Shown here: positions 7,290 to 14,034 of the stretch, one piece after another | How positions within the stretch are numbered: position 1 is the first letter of the stretch | How the letters are laid out: the number at the start of each line of letters is the position of its first letter | DNA from: an uncultured Akkermansia sp. | Lineage (GTDB): Bacteria; Verrucomicrobiota; Verrucomicrobiia; Verrucomicrobiales; Akkermansiaceae | Assembly: GCA_904501915.1 (NCBI GenBank) | Contig: CAJGCV010000046.1 | Location: 1 to 15,670 of the forward strand | Reading direction: 5' to 3' | Length of the DNA stretch: 15,670 nt | Position numbers and translations under genes: made by a program | Notes under the pieces: generated by a model | The model's database searches: none | What the model was told of the DNA's origin: nothing | Seen by the model: the letters and a program-made list of their open reading frames with translations, nothing else

Positions 7290-7937
7290 ATGGTTGAGAA
7301 TATTCTGTACATCGTTGCAGCCTACCTGATTGGTTCCGTGCCCTTCGGTTACATCGCGGGGCGTTTGAACGGTGTTGATTTGCGAGAGCATGGTTCCCGC
7401 AACATCGGCGCTACCAATGCCGTTCGAGTTCTGGGGAAAGGGTGGGGCATTCCTGTGTTTTTCATGGATTTCCTGAAAGGCTTTGCGCCCCTGCTGTACA
7501 TGAAGTACCACCTGGGCGGAGAGTTGGCAGCGTTCAGCCCGGCAGATATGGGCTGGTTCCTGGGGGTGATGTTTGCGGTGATTATGGGGCACACCTTTAC
7601 CTGCTTCCTGAAGTTCAAGGGCGGCAAGGGCGTTGCCACGACGGGTGGTTGTCTGTTTGCCATGTCACCCTGGGTGGGTGGCGCGGCGCTGCTGTTCTGG
7701 ATTGGCAGCATGATAATCACGCGCTATGTCTCGTTCTCCAGCATTATGGCCGGTGTGGGCATGATGCTGGCTGCCGGTATAGAATTGTGGTGCCACGACC
7801 GTGCATATTCCGCGGCTGATTACATGGTTCTGGGGCTTCTTCTTCTCATTCTGGTGCTGGTTACGTGGAAGCACCGCGCCAATATCGTGCGTATTCTGAA
7901 CGGTACTGAGCCTAAAGCATTTGCCCCTAAGAACTGA
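7290..7937 (+). CDS. plsY: Acyl-phosphate:glycerol-3-phosphate acyltransferase
   Basis: Integral membrane enzyme transferring an acyl chain from acyl-phosphate to the sn-1 position of glycerol-3-phosphate, the first committed step of bacterial phospholipid synthesis. The 215 residues carry all PlsY signatures: GSVPFG (15-20), HGSRNIGATN (34-43), KG at about 63-64 in loop 1, GHTFTCFLKFKGGKGVAT (100-117) and the cytoplasmic KHRANIVRILNGTE near the C-terminus. Five hydrophobic segments fit the usual topology. The common Gly of HGSGNIGATN is Arg here, a position that varies in the family. gpsA, which makes its co-substrate, follows 17 nt downstream, so the two form an operon. Confidence 0.96.
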   Translation: MVENILYIVAAYLIGSVPFGYIAGRLNGVDLREHGSRNIGATNAVRVLGKGWGIPVFFMDFLKGFAPLLYMKYHLGGELAAFSPADMGWFLGVMFAVIMGHTFTCFLKFKGGKGVATTGGCLFAMSPWVGGAALLFWIGSMIITRYVSFSSIMAGVGMMLAAGIELWCHDRAYSAADYMVLGLLLLILVLVTWKHRANIVRILNGTEPKAFAPKN

Positions 7938-7954
7938 TTAATTTTTCTACATAT

Positions 7955-8974
7955 ATGGAACGTACTTTCAATAAGACAGCTGTTATTGGTGCTGGTGCCT
8001 GGGGTACAGCCCTGGCGTACACGGCTGCTGTTGCTCAGCCTGAGGGTGAAGTGGTTCTCTGGACCTACAAGGAAGAAGAGGCCGCAGCTATTCGCGAAAC
8101 CCGCATGAGCCTGGTGCCCATCGCCGGGGCGCGCCCCTTGCCTGAAAATGTGAAGGTAACCAGCGACTGGGCAGATGTAGCCGGTTCCCAGCTGGTGATT
8201 GTGGTGGTGCCTAGTGTGGTGATGCGCAGTGTGGCCACCAGCCTGGCCAATGTGGGGCTGGCGGAAGATGCCGTTGTGGTTTCCTGCTCCAAGGGTATTG
8301 AGAAAGACAGCCACCTGCTCATGAGCGAGATTCTGGCATCTAACCTGAAATACCCGGTGGGTGCACTTTCCGGCCCGAACCATGCAGAGGATATTGTGCA
8401 GGGGCTTCCCAGCCTTACCCTCATCGGGTTCGAGGATATTGAGATTGCCAAGGCTGTGCAGAAGCGCATGAGCACTGGTTTCCTGCGTATCTACACCAGC
8501 AGCGACGTGACCGGCATGCAGATTGGCGGTGCTATCAAGAATGTGTTTGCTCTGGCCAGTGGTATCTGCGCCGGGCTGGGACTGGGTGACAACGCACGCG
8601 CTGCGCTTTCAACCCGAGGTCTTGCAGAAATGACCCGCCTGGGTATGGCTCGTGGTGGACGCATGGAAACCTTCATGGGGCTTTCCGGCATGGGCGATCT
8701 GGTGGTGACCTGCTATTCCAACCACAGCCGCAACCTGACGGCTGGCCGCCTGCTGGCAAAGGGAATGCCGCTGGATGAATGCCTGAAGCAGATTGGCCAG
8801 GTGGTGGAAGGTGTGCCGAATACGCTTTCGACCTACCAGCTCGCCCGCACCCTGGGTGTGCGCACGCCCATTGTGGATGCCATGTATGATATCCTCTACA
8901 ATGGCAAGCATCCCAGTGAGGCGCTGCAGGAGCTGATGGTGCGCGACCTTCGCGAGGAAAACGTGACAGATTGA
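7955..8974 (+). CDS. gpsA: NAD(P)-dependent glycerol-3-phosphate dehydrogenase
   Basis: Cytoplasmic enzyme reducing dihydroxyacetone phosphate to sn-glycerol-3-phosphate, the backbone used by PlsY. It has 339 residues, the typical length. The N-terminal Rossmann fold has VIGAGAWGTALA (10-21); the middle part has SKGIE (112-116) and GPNHAEDI (140-147); the catalytic lysine is K195 in GGAIKNVFALASGI (191-204). The C-terminal helical domain has RGLAEMTRLG (221-230), GLSGMGDLVVTC (242-253) and SRN (258-260). The 17 nt between plsY and gpsA are AT-rich with no Shine-Dalgarno and no clear promoter, pointing to read-through from the plsY promoter. A terminator follows 24 nt after the stop. Confidence 0.97.
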   Translation: MERTFNKTAVIGAGAWGTALAYTAAVAQPEGEVVLWTYKEEEAAAIRETRMSLVPIAGARPLPENVKVTSDWADVAGSQLVIVVVPSVVMRSVATSLANVGLAEDAVVVSCSKGIEKDSHLLMSEILASNLKYPVGALSGPNHAEDIVQGLPSLTLIGFEDIEIAKAVQKRMSTGFLRIYTSSDVTGMQIGGAIKNVFALASGICAGLGLGDNARAALSTRGLAEMTRLGMARGGRMETFMGLSGMGDLVVTCYSNHSRNLTAGRLLAKGMPLDECLKQIGQVVEGVPNTLSTYQLARTLGVRTPIVDAMYDILYNGKHPSEALQELMVRDLREENVTD

Positions 8975-8998
8975 TGCCCGTTTGCATGTAGATTTCTG

Positions 8999-9055
8999 CG
9001 GCGGTCTGCGTTCTCCCAAGGTAGGGCAGTATTGGCAGACCGCCGTTTTATTTTT
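8999..9055 (+). terminator. Rho-independent terminator of plsY-gpsA
   Basis: A perfect 11-bp GC-rich stem (8999-9009 with 9035-9045) with a 25-nt loop is followed by TTTTATTTTT. The 3' arm and T-tract also contain the -35 box and spacer of the next gene's promoter. Confidence 0.8.
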
Positions 9056-9060
9056 ATCTC
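9032..9060 (+). promoter_or_regulatory. Promoter of the sigma factor-kinase operon, leaderless geometry
   Basis: TTGGCA (9032-9037), 17-bp spacer, TATCTC (9055-9060), then 7 nt to ATG 9068. The -10 box is weaker than the others here, but spacing and distance to ATG match the local rule. The -35 box is embedded in the 3' arm of the gpsA terminator. Confidence 0.58.
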
Positions 9061-9067
9061 CGATTCC

Positions 9068-9646
9068 ATGAGTGAACCCACTGAAAATCTCTGGCTGGCA
9101 GATGTGTGGCTCGAGCACCGCGAACGCTTGCGGCGCTTGCTGAGCCTGCGTGTGCCTCAGCCTTTGCTGCGGCGTATGAGTGTGGATGACCTGCTGCAGG
9201 AATGTTACCTGGCCTGCGGGCGGCGTATGGAGTTTCTGCTGGCAGAGCCGGAGGTGCCCATGTATGTGAAACTGCGCCTGGTGGCGCTGCAGACTCTGAC
9301 TGATATGGAACGCCACCACCTGGCTGCTGCCAAGCGCGACGCCATGAAGGAGCAAAGCCCCGAGGATAATGAGGGCGTGGCGGATGCCTGGGCTCACTTT
9401 GCCGATACGATTTCCAGTCCCCGCACGCATCTGGAGCGCCTCGAACGCCAGGCCATGGCCCGCCGCGTGCTGGCGCAGCTTTCGGCAATCGACAGGGAAA
9501 TCCTTGAACTGCGTCATTTTGAGGAAATGGCGAATGCCGAGTGTGCCGCAGCGCTGGGGATTGAGCCGAAGGCTGCCAGTATCCGCTATGTGCGCGCGCT
9601 GAAGCGTTTCCAGGAATTAGTCTATCACGAAAATCCCTATGCCTGA
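9068..9646 (+). CDS. ECF-type RNA polymerase sigma factor linked to a Ser/Thr kinase
   Basis: A 192-residue sigma-70-family protein with regions 2 and 4 only. Region 2 includes SVDDLLQECYLACGRRMEFL (38-57), the -10-recognising and core-binding part. Region 4 covers about 127-184: LSAIDREILELRHFEEM (138-154), then the helix-turn-helix AECAAALGIEPKAASIRYVR (158-177). There is no region 1.1 or 3. An in-frame TTG at 9032 lies in the promoter, so ATG 9068 is chosen. The kinase gene starts 8 nt before this gene ends. Planctomycete and verrucomicrobial ECF sigma factors are often encoded beside Hanks-type kinases; here the kinase is the likely regulator and no anti-sigma gene is present (inference). 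Target promoters are unknown. Confidence 0.88.
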   Translation: MSEPTENLWLADVWLEHRERLRRLLSLRVPQPLLRRMSVDDLLQECYLACGRRMEFLLAEPEVPMYVKLRLVALQTLTDMERHHLAAAKRDAMKEQSPEDNEGVADAWAHFADTISSPRTHLERLERQAMARRVLAQLSAIDREILELRHFEEMANAECAAALGIEPKAASIRYVRALKRFQELVYHENPYA

Positions 9647-12053
9647 TTCCCCTGATAAAGAAGAGCGGCTGGCTGAACTGGTGGAGCAGTATCTGGAGGC
9701 TGTTCGTAAAGGAGATGCTCCCGCGCTGACGGAATATGCGGCAGCATATCCGGATTGTGCCGCCGAGTTACGCGAATTGCTGCGCGGCATGGTGGAGATG
9801 GAAAGCCTGAGCGTGTCGACTCACGGTGCGGCTGCGCATGCCACCAGTTACCCGGAGTCCCTCGGCGGCTACCGTCTGCTGGAGCGCATAGGTGCGGGTG
9901 GCATGGGCACAGTGTTCCGCGCCATGCAGGAATCGCTCAATCGCGAGGTGGCTATCAAGATTCTCTCACCTGCGTGGAATTCAGATTCACGCCACTGCGA
10001 AGCTTTTGAAAATGAATCCCGGGTCATTGCCGCGCTGCATCATACCAATATCGTGGAAGTATTCGGCGCAGGGCAGGAGGGCGATTACCGTTACTATGTG
10101 ATGAGTCTGGTGCAGGGGCAGGGTATCAGCTCCTCCTGCATCCGCAAGGCATTTCCGGGCGAGCCTTTTGAACGCGCCGTCGCGCGCGTGGGACTTCAGG
10201 CTGCACAGGCTCTGGCTTATGCACACTCCTGTGGTGTGCTGCACCGCGATGTGAAGCCCGGCAACCTGTTGCTCGATGCGGAGGGCGTGCTGCGCGTGGG
10301 TGATTTCGGCCTTGCTACGGTGTTGAATAATGGGGAAACCGCGCCGCTGGTCACGCAGAGCCACGACGGTACGCTGCGCTACATGCCGCCGGAACGCCTC
10401 ATGAAAGGCGAGAATTCCTTTGCCGGTGACCAGTACAGCCTGGGGGTGACCCTGTATGAACTGGTCTGCAATCGCCCGGCATTCCGGGAATCTGAGCCAG
10501 GTAAACTCATTCACCGTATCTGCAATGAACCGCTTAAAGCCCTGCGCGGGGAGGGGGAGTTAGGGGCTATCATCAACAAGAGCATCAGCTTTGACCCCGC
10601 AGACCGCTATGCCTCTATGGCTGATATGGCGGCAGATCTGCACCGTTACCTGAATGGTGAACCGGTCAAGGCTCGCCCCGCATCCTGGGTGCGCCGCTAT
10701 GGTATGTGGATTCGCCGCCGCCCGGCAGTGGCTTCGTGGAGCCACGCCGCCGCCTTGCTCGTGTTCCTGCTTTTTGGCAGCATTGGCTGGGGGTATGTGG
10801 GTGAAAGCCGGCAGCGTAAGCTCGCAGAGCGCAATGCTGCCATTGCCGATGCGGCCTTGCAGCAGATTTTTGCCTCCATGGCAGACCGCGATTCAGGCGA
10901 TAATACCCTCTGGCAGCCTACCAGGGCAGATGCCCAGCTGCTCCAGCAGCTCATGCCCTACTATGAGGAAATTGCTGCCTTGGCCGGCGAGGGTGGCAGT
11001 AAGATGTCTGAGGCGTGCAGCACGCTGGCTATCATTGCGTTACAGACACGTGATTACGATACCGCCCGCGAATACTATATACGCGCCAGAGAAAATACTC
11101 CGCCGGGTTCCTTTGAGCATGCCAGCGCCACCAACGGGCTCAGCCTGGCGCTCTACGCCCAGAATAAGCGCGAGGAAGCAGAGCGGTACCTGAAACTGCA
11201 GGTGCAGGAAACAGCCGATGCCGGGGATGTGAAAACCCGCCTGGAGCGCGTGCGTTCCCTGCAGATGCTCAGCGTCGGGAATCAGTATATCCGCCGCTGG
11301 CAACCCGCTGCTTCTTTTGCCCGTGGTAAACGCCCTGCCGCCCGCCGCCGCGAAGAATTCCGCGCCCGCCAGGAGTATCTGCAGCAGGCTGTCAGTATGA
11401 TGCAGGCTCTCCTGAGCGAGTTTCCGGAGCATGAGCAGGTGCAGATGCGCCGCGTGGAATTGCTTGCGCAGGTGCGTACCCCAGCAATGCGTAAAGCATT
11501 GCTGGACGGAGCAAAAGATGATTTGCCGATTCTGGAGGAACTCCTCCTCAAATACCCGGAAAACCATCTCTTCAAGCGCGCCTTTGTGCAGTGGTCCATG
11601 CGCCCGCGCAACCGGCAGAGCGTGGAAAACCTGGAGCGTGCCACACGCTATGCCCGTTCTCTGCTGGCAGATAATCCCGGCAGCTCTGAAATGCTCATGC
11701 TCTACATAGCCACGCGTGACCGTTTTTCCTCTGCGCTTGCCGCTGCCGGCAACCAGGAACGCGCTGCCCGTGAGAATGAAATGACACTGGGTGTTATTTC
11801 CCTCATCATGGCGCGCGGCGATTACACCCCCGAAATGCGTGAACGCCTTGCCATGCTGGTTTCCATGCACCCGCAGACCTCCGATGTCCGCACGCAGCAG
11901 GAAGCGGAAATTTCCCTCCTTCTGGAAAACCACGACGAAAAACGCCTCAAGGATGTGCGTGAGCGCATGCAGCGCATGCGCCGTGGCCGCAAGTTCCGCA
12001 TGCCGCCGCATAAGGCGGAGCAGCCGCGCAAGCACAGTACGGAGGAATCTTAA
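9639..12053 (+). CDS. Membrane-anchored Hanks-type Ser/Thr protein kinase with C-terminal TPR-like region
   Basis: Has 804 residues. Residues 1-70 carry the acidic N-terminal helical region common in PVC kinases (EQYLEAVRKGDAPALTEY, then AYPDCAAELRELL). The kinase domain is about 78-338: glycine loop IGAGGMGTV (84-92), catalytic lysine K107 in VAIK, catalytic loop HRDVKPGN (202-209), DFG 222-224 and the activation-segment end GTLRYMPPE (244-252, with MPPE in place of the common MAPE). All catalytic residues are present, so it should be active; it is of the RD type. One hydrophobic helix at about 367-386 follows a basic RRYGMWIRRR stretch. The remaining 400 residues, probably outside the cytoplasmic membrane, contain TPR-like helical pairs (about 460-525) and more helices; I recognise no named sensor domain. 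It overlaps the sigma gene by 8 nt and converges on the lyase gene. Confidence 0.93.
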   Translation: MPDSPDKEERLAELVEQYLEAVRKGDAPALTEYAAAYPDCAAELRELLRGMVEMESLSVSTHGAAAHATSYPESLGGYRLLERIGAGGMGTVFRAMQESLNREVAIKILSPAWNSDSRHCEAFENESRVIAALHHTNIVEVFGAGQEGDYRYYVMSLVQGQGISSSCIRKAFPGEPFERAVARVGLQAAQALAYAHSCGVLHRDVKPGNLLLDAEGVLRVGDFGLATVLNNGETAPLVTQSHDGTLRYMPPERLMKGENSFAGDQYSLGVTLYELVCNRPAFRESEPGKLIHRICNEPLKALRGEGELGAIINKSISFDPADRYASMADMAADLHRYLNGEPVKARPASWVRRYGMWIRRRPAVASWSHAAALLVFLLFGSIGWGYVGESRQRKLAERNAAIADAALQQIFASMADRDSGDNTLWQPTRADAQLLQQLMPYYEEIAALAGEGGSKMSEACSTLAIIALQTRDYDTAREYYIRARENTPPGSFEHASATNGLSLALYAQNKREEAERYLKLQVQETADAGDVKTRLERVRSLQMLSVGNQYIRRWQPAASFARGKRPAARRREEFRARQEYLQQAVSMMQALLSEFPEHEQVQMRRVELLAQVRTPAMRKALLDGAKDDLPILEELLLKYPENHLFKRAFVQWSMRPRNRQSVENLERATRYARSLLADNPGSSEMLMLYIATRDRFSSALAAAGNQERAARENEMTLGVISLIMARGDYTPEMRERLAMLVSMHPQTSDVRTQQEAEISLLLENHDEKRLKDVRERMQRMRRGRKFRMPPHKAEQPRKHSTEES

Positions 12054-13201
12054 AGCCCGAGATGGGCACGCACCGCATGGCGCATGGCATCAAGCCCCTG
12101 CTGGAGAATCTCAGGAGAGGTGGCAAAATTAAGGCGCACATGCTGAGGTGAGCCGAAGTTTGCCCCATTGTCCAGATATACATCTGCCTTTTTCAGGAAG
12201 AATTCGTGCGGTGATTCCACCCCCAGGGCAGAGCAGTCAATCCATGCCAGATATGTGGCCTCCAGCGGTTCCGGGCGGAGCATGGGCAGCTCGTTTTTCA
12301 AGTAATTGTAAAGTATATCCCGGTTCTGCCGGAGCGTGCGGATAAGCTGCGCGTGCCAAGGCCAGCCGTCCCGGTAGGCGGCCAGGGATGCGGCATAGGC
12401 AAAGACATTGAGCGTTGGAAGAGTGTGTCCCTGTATTTTCCGGATGCGTGCAAGTAAGTCGGCATTCGGGACTGCCATGTAAGTAAAGCAGATGCCAGCA
12501 ATGTTGAAGGTCTTGCTTGGTGCACTGAGCATCACCACCCGCTGCAGGAGCGGTTCCGGCAGGGTGAGGGCGGTGGTGTGGCGCAGGTCTTCATCCAGCA
12601 CCAGGTCGCAGTGAATCTCATCGGAGCAGAGGAGAAGGTCGTGCCGTTCGCAGAAATCGCCCAGTCGCAGAATGTCCTCCCGGCTCCATACTCTCCCCAG
12701 CGGGTTATGCGGGTTGCAGAGCAGGAACATGCGTGTATTCGGCGTTACGGCGGCTTCCATGGCCTCCCAGTCGAACTCCCAGGTGCCGTTGCGGTGCGTG
12801 TAGGGCACCCGCACCAGCTGGCAGTTGGCATCCTCATGGCAATGCAGCATGGGCGGATACACCGGCGTGCATACCATAATCTCGTGCTCCGGCCTGGTGC
12901 ATGCCGTCCGTGCCACCAGCGTGAATGCCGGCACGCAGCCGGGCAGGGCATGCAGCCACTGCGGCTGCGCGCCTGTCACACCGTGGTTTCTGCGCAGATA
13001 CTGGCAGATTACTTCACGCAACTCATCCGTCATGAACGCATAGCCGTAGAACTTGTGGTCAAGTCGCTGCTGAAGCGCCTCAACCACACACGGAGGCGAT
13101 TCTATATCCATATCTGCAATGCCAAAGGGCAGGGGGCCCTGCAGATCCCACTTGATGTTTCCGGTTTCGCGGCGGCTGTCGGTGGAAGCAAATCGTATCA
13201 T
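12050..13201 (-). CDS. MalY/PatB-type pyridoxal-phosphate C-S lyase (cystathionine beta-lyase-like aminotransferase)
   Basis: Fold-type I PLP enzyme of the MalY/PatB group, cleaving cystathionine or related thioethers and cysteine conjugates to thiol, pyruvate and ammonia. It has 383 residues, the family length. Motifs: IADMDIESPP (28-37) near the N-terminus as in MalY, YGYAFMTDEL (52-61), NPHNPLGRVW (163-172), SDEIHCDLVL (193-202) and the Schiff-base lysine K230 in APSKTFNIAG. The SDEIHCDL signature separates this group from ordinary aspartate aminotransferases. ATG 13201 is preceded by a promoter ending 11 nt upstream. The stop codon overlaps that of the convergent kinase gene. Physiological substrate and any regulatory role (MalY also represses the mal regulon in E. 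coli) cannot be read here. Confidence 0.92.
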   Translation of the reverse strand: MIRFASTDSRRETGNIKWDLQGPLPFGIADMDIESPPCVVEALQQRLDHKFYGYAFMTDELREVICQYLRRNHGVTGAQPQWLHALPGCVPAFTLVARTACTRPEHEIMVCTPVYPPMLHCHEDANCQLVRVPYTHRNGTWEFDWEAMEAAVTPNTRMFLLCNPHNPLGRVWSREDILRLGDFCERHDLLLCSDEIHCDLVLDEDLRHTTALTLPEPLLQRVVMLSAPSKTFNIAGICFTYMAVPNADLLARIRKIQGHTLPTLNVFAYAASLAAYRDGWPWHAQLIRTLRQNRDILYNYLKNELPMLRPEPLEATYLAWIDCSALGVESPHEFFLKKADVYLDNGANFGSPQHVRLNFATSPEILQQGLDAMRHAVRAHLGL

Positions 13202-13212
13202 GGCTACCCGGT

Positions 13213-13240
13213 ACTATACCAGTTTCTGCTTGCCTGTAAA
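13213..13240 (-). promoter_or_regulatory. Promoter of the MalY/PatB-type gene
   Basis: Minus strand TTTACA (13235-13240), 16-bp spacer, TATAGT (13213-13218), 11 nt to ATG 13201. The predicted leader is only about 4-5 nt. It begins 3 bp after the T-tract of the tRNA-Gly terminator. Confidence 0.6.
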
Positions 13241-13243
13241 AGC

Positions 13244-13269
13244 AAAAAAACCTGCCAGAAGGCAGGTTT
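13244..13269 (-). terminator. Rho-independent terminator of the tRNA-Gly cluster
   Basis: A perfect 9-bp stem (13261-13269 with 13248-13256) closes a 4-nt loop and, read on the minus strand, runs into a T-tract. It is 5 nt beyond the last tRNA. Confidence 0.9.
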
Positions 13270-13274
13270 CCGAG

Positions 13275-13346
13275 AGCGGATGATGGGATTCGAACCCACG
13301 ACATCAACCTTGGCAAGGTTGCGCTCTACCACTGAGCTACATCCGC
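13275..13346 (-). tRNA. tRNA-Gly(GCC), third copy in transcription order
   Basis: 72 nt with a full cloverleaf: acceptor GCGGATG/CATCCGC, D-arm GCTC/GAGC, anticodon stem CAACC/GGTTG with loop TTGCCAA (anticodon GCC, reads GGC/GGU), T-arm GTGGG/CCCAT with TTCGAAT, discriminator T as expected for glycine. CCA is not encoded. Identical to the next two copies. Confidence 0.97.
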
Positions 13347-13361
13347 GTGTTTTTGTGTGAG

Positions 13362-13433
13362 AGCGGATGATGGGATTCGAACCCACGACATCAACCTTGG
13401 CAAGGTTGCGCTCTACCACTGAGCTACATCCGC
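13362..13433 (-). tRNA. tRNA-Gly(GCC), second copy
   Basis: Identical in all 72 positions to the copies on either side. It is separated from them by similar 14-15-nt spacers rich in T on the plus strand, so the repeat unit is 86-87 bp. Confidence 0.97.
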
Positions 13434-13447
13434 GTGTTTTTGGTGAG

Positions 13448-13519
13448 AGCGGATGATGGGATTCGAACCCACGACATCAACCTTGGCAAGGTTGCGCTCT
13501 ACCACTGAGCTACATCCGC
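13448..13519 (-). tRNA. tRNA-Gly(GCC), first copy, promoter-proximal
   Basis: Same 72-nt sequence and cloverleaf as the other two copies. It follows the cluster promoter and a leader hairpin. Confidence 0.97.
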
Positions 13520-13522
13520 GTT

Positions 13523-13549
13523 CGCTTTTCCACTTGTTGCGTGGAAGCG
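13523..13549 (-). other. Leader hairpin of the tRNA-Gly precursor
   Basis: A 9-bp stem with one or two bulged bases (13541-13549 with 13523-13533) and a 7-nt loop occupies nearly the entire predicted 5' leader of the precursor, ending 3 nt before the first tRNA. It may guide 5' processing or protect the transcript; there is no T-tract, so it is not a terminator. Confidence 0.5.
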
Positions 13550-13554
13550 GGGCT

Positions 13555-13582
13555 ATTATACTCATCTCTGCGTAGGACGCAA
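13555..13582 (-). promoter_or_regulatory. Promoter of the tRNA-Gly cluster
   Basis: Minus strand TTGCGT (13577-13582), 16-bp spacer, perfect TATAAT (13555-13560). The predicted start site is near 13548. The remaining DNA between here and the tRNA-Ala promoter (13583-13703) is AT-rich, with A and T runs and no gene. Confidence 0.8.
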
Positions 13583-13703
13583 GCCTTTTTTTATAGAAAA
13601 TGTCAATTCTGGCAAAAAAACTCCTCCAAACCCGCTTTTCACCCCTCTTCTGCTTCTTTTTTGTCGTAATTTGAAAAAAATTGCATAAAAATTAAAAAAA
13701 GTC

Positions 13704-13732
13704 TTGCAATCTGATTTCGTCTGGTGTATACT
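13704..13732 (+). promoter_or_regulatory. Promoter of tRNA-Ala
   Basis: TTGCAA (13704-13709), 17-bp spacer, TATACT (13727-13732), preceded by A/T runs that could act as an UP-like element. The predicted start is near 13739, leaving a leader of about 30 nt before the tRNA. Confidence 0.8.
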
Positions 13733-13769
13733 TCGCTCGTCCTCACTAGGACAAACAAAAACAGAAAAC

Positions 13770-13842
13770 GGGGTATTAGCTCAGTTGGTAGAGCGTCTCA
13801 ATGGCATTGAGAAGGTCAGCGGTTCGAATCCGCTATGCTCCA
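13770..13842 (+). tRNA. tRNA-Ala(GGC)
   Basis: 73 nt with a full cloverleaf: acceptor GGGGTAT/ATGCTCC carrying the G3-U70 alanine identity pair, D-arm GCTC/GAGC, anticodon stem TCTCA/TGAGA with loop ATGGCAT (anticodon GGC), T-arm AGCGG/CCGCT with TTCGAAT, discriminator A. CCA is not encoded. Confidence 0.97.
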
Positions 13843-13844
13843 GC

Positions 13845-13909
13845 CTCCGTTTTTTCGGAGAAAAAACTTCGGCTTGGCAAGCCTTTAGGTTTGCCAAGCC
13901 AACTTTTTT
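13845..13909 (+). terminator. Terminator region of tRNA-Ala
   Basis: A small hairpin, CTCCG (13845-13849) with CGGAG (13856-13860) around six T's, is followed by a strong perfect 10-bp stem (13871-13880 with 13891-13900). That stem runs into AACTTTTTT. The second hairpin is the likely Rho-independent terminator. Confidence 0.85.
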
Positions 13910-13954
13910 ATGCAGCAACGCGAAATAAAAAAGGGAGGCTGCCACGCTGAAGCG

Positions 13955-14019
13955 CTTGTCACGCCATAGCTCCGAAGGAGCGACGGCGGAAGTGCGGAAG
14001 CAGGCAAACCACCGTGGCG
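13955..14019. repeat. Palindromic segment upstream of the GIY-YIG gene (E1)
   Basis: Contains nested complementary blocks CGCC/GGCG around CTCC/GGAG, and lies within a wider stem GCCACG (13941-13946) with CGTGGC (14013-14018). It aligns by eye with the segment at 14369-14421: both begin CTTGTC, both have GGAAGCA followed by a similar ACC...CCGT...GGCG tail, and both have the same orientation. The rest of the gap between tRNA-Ala and the GIY-YIG gene (13910-13954) is an AT-rich stretch with AGGGAGG and no coding signal. Confidence 0.55.
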
Positions 14020-14034
14020 CAATACATGCGGTAA

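Noticed and set aside
8609..9517. Minus-strand frame of 302 codons across gpsA and the sigma factor gene
   Set aside because: Covers two well-supported genes on the other strand and a terminator; composition is shadow-like.
12578..13360. Plus-strand frame of 260 codons opposite the MalY/PatB gene, running into tRNA DNA
   Set aside because: It is antisense to a gene with full PLP motifs, and its end is translated tRNA sequence.
13275..13519. Three regularly spaced identical repeats looking like a short CRISPR array
   Set aside because: The 72-nt repeats fold as tRNA-Gly, and the spacers are only 14-15 nt and nearly alike.
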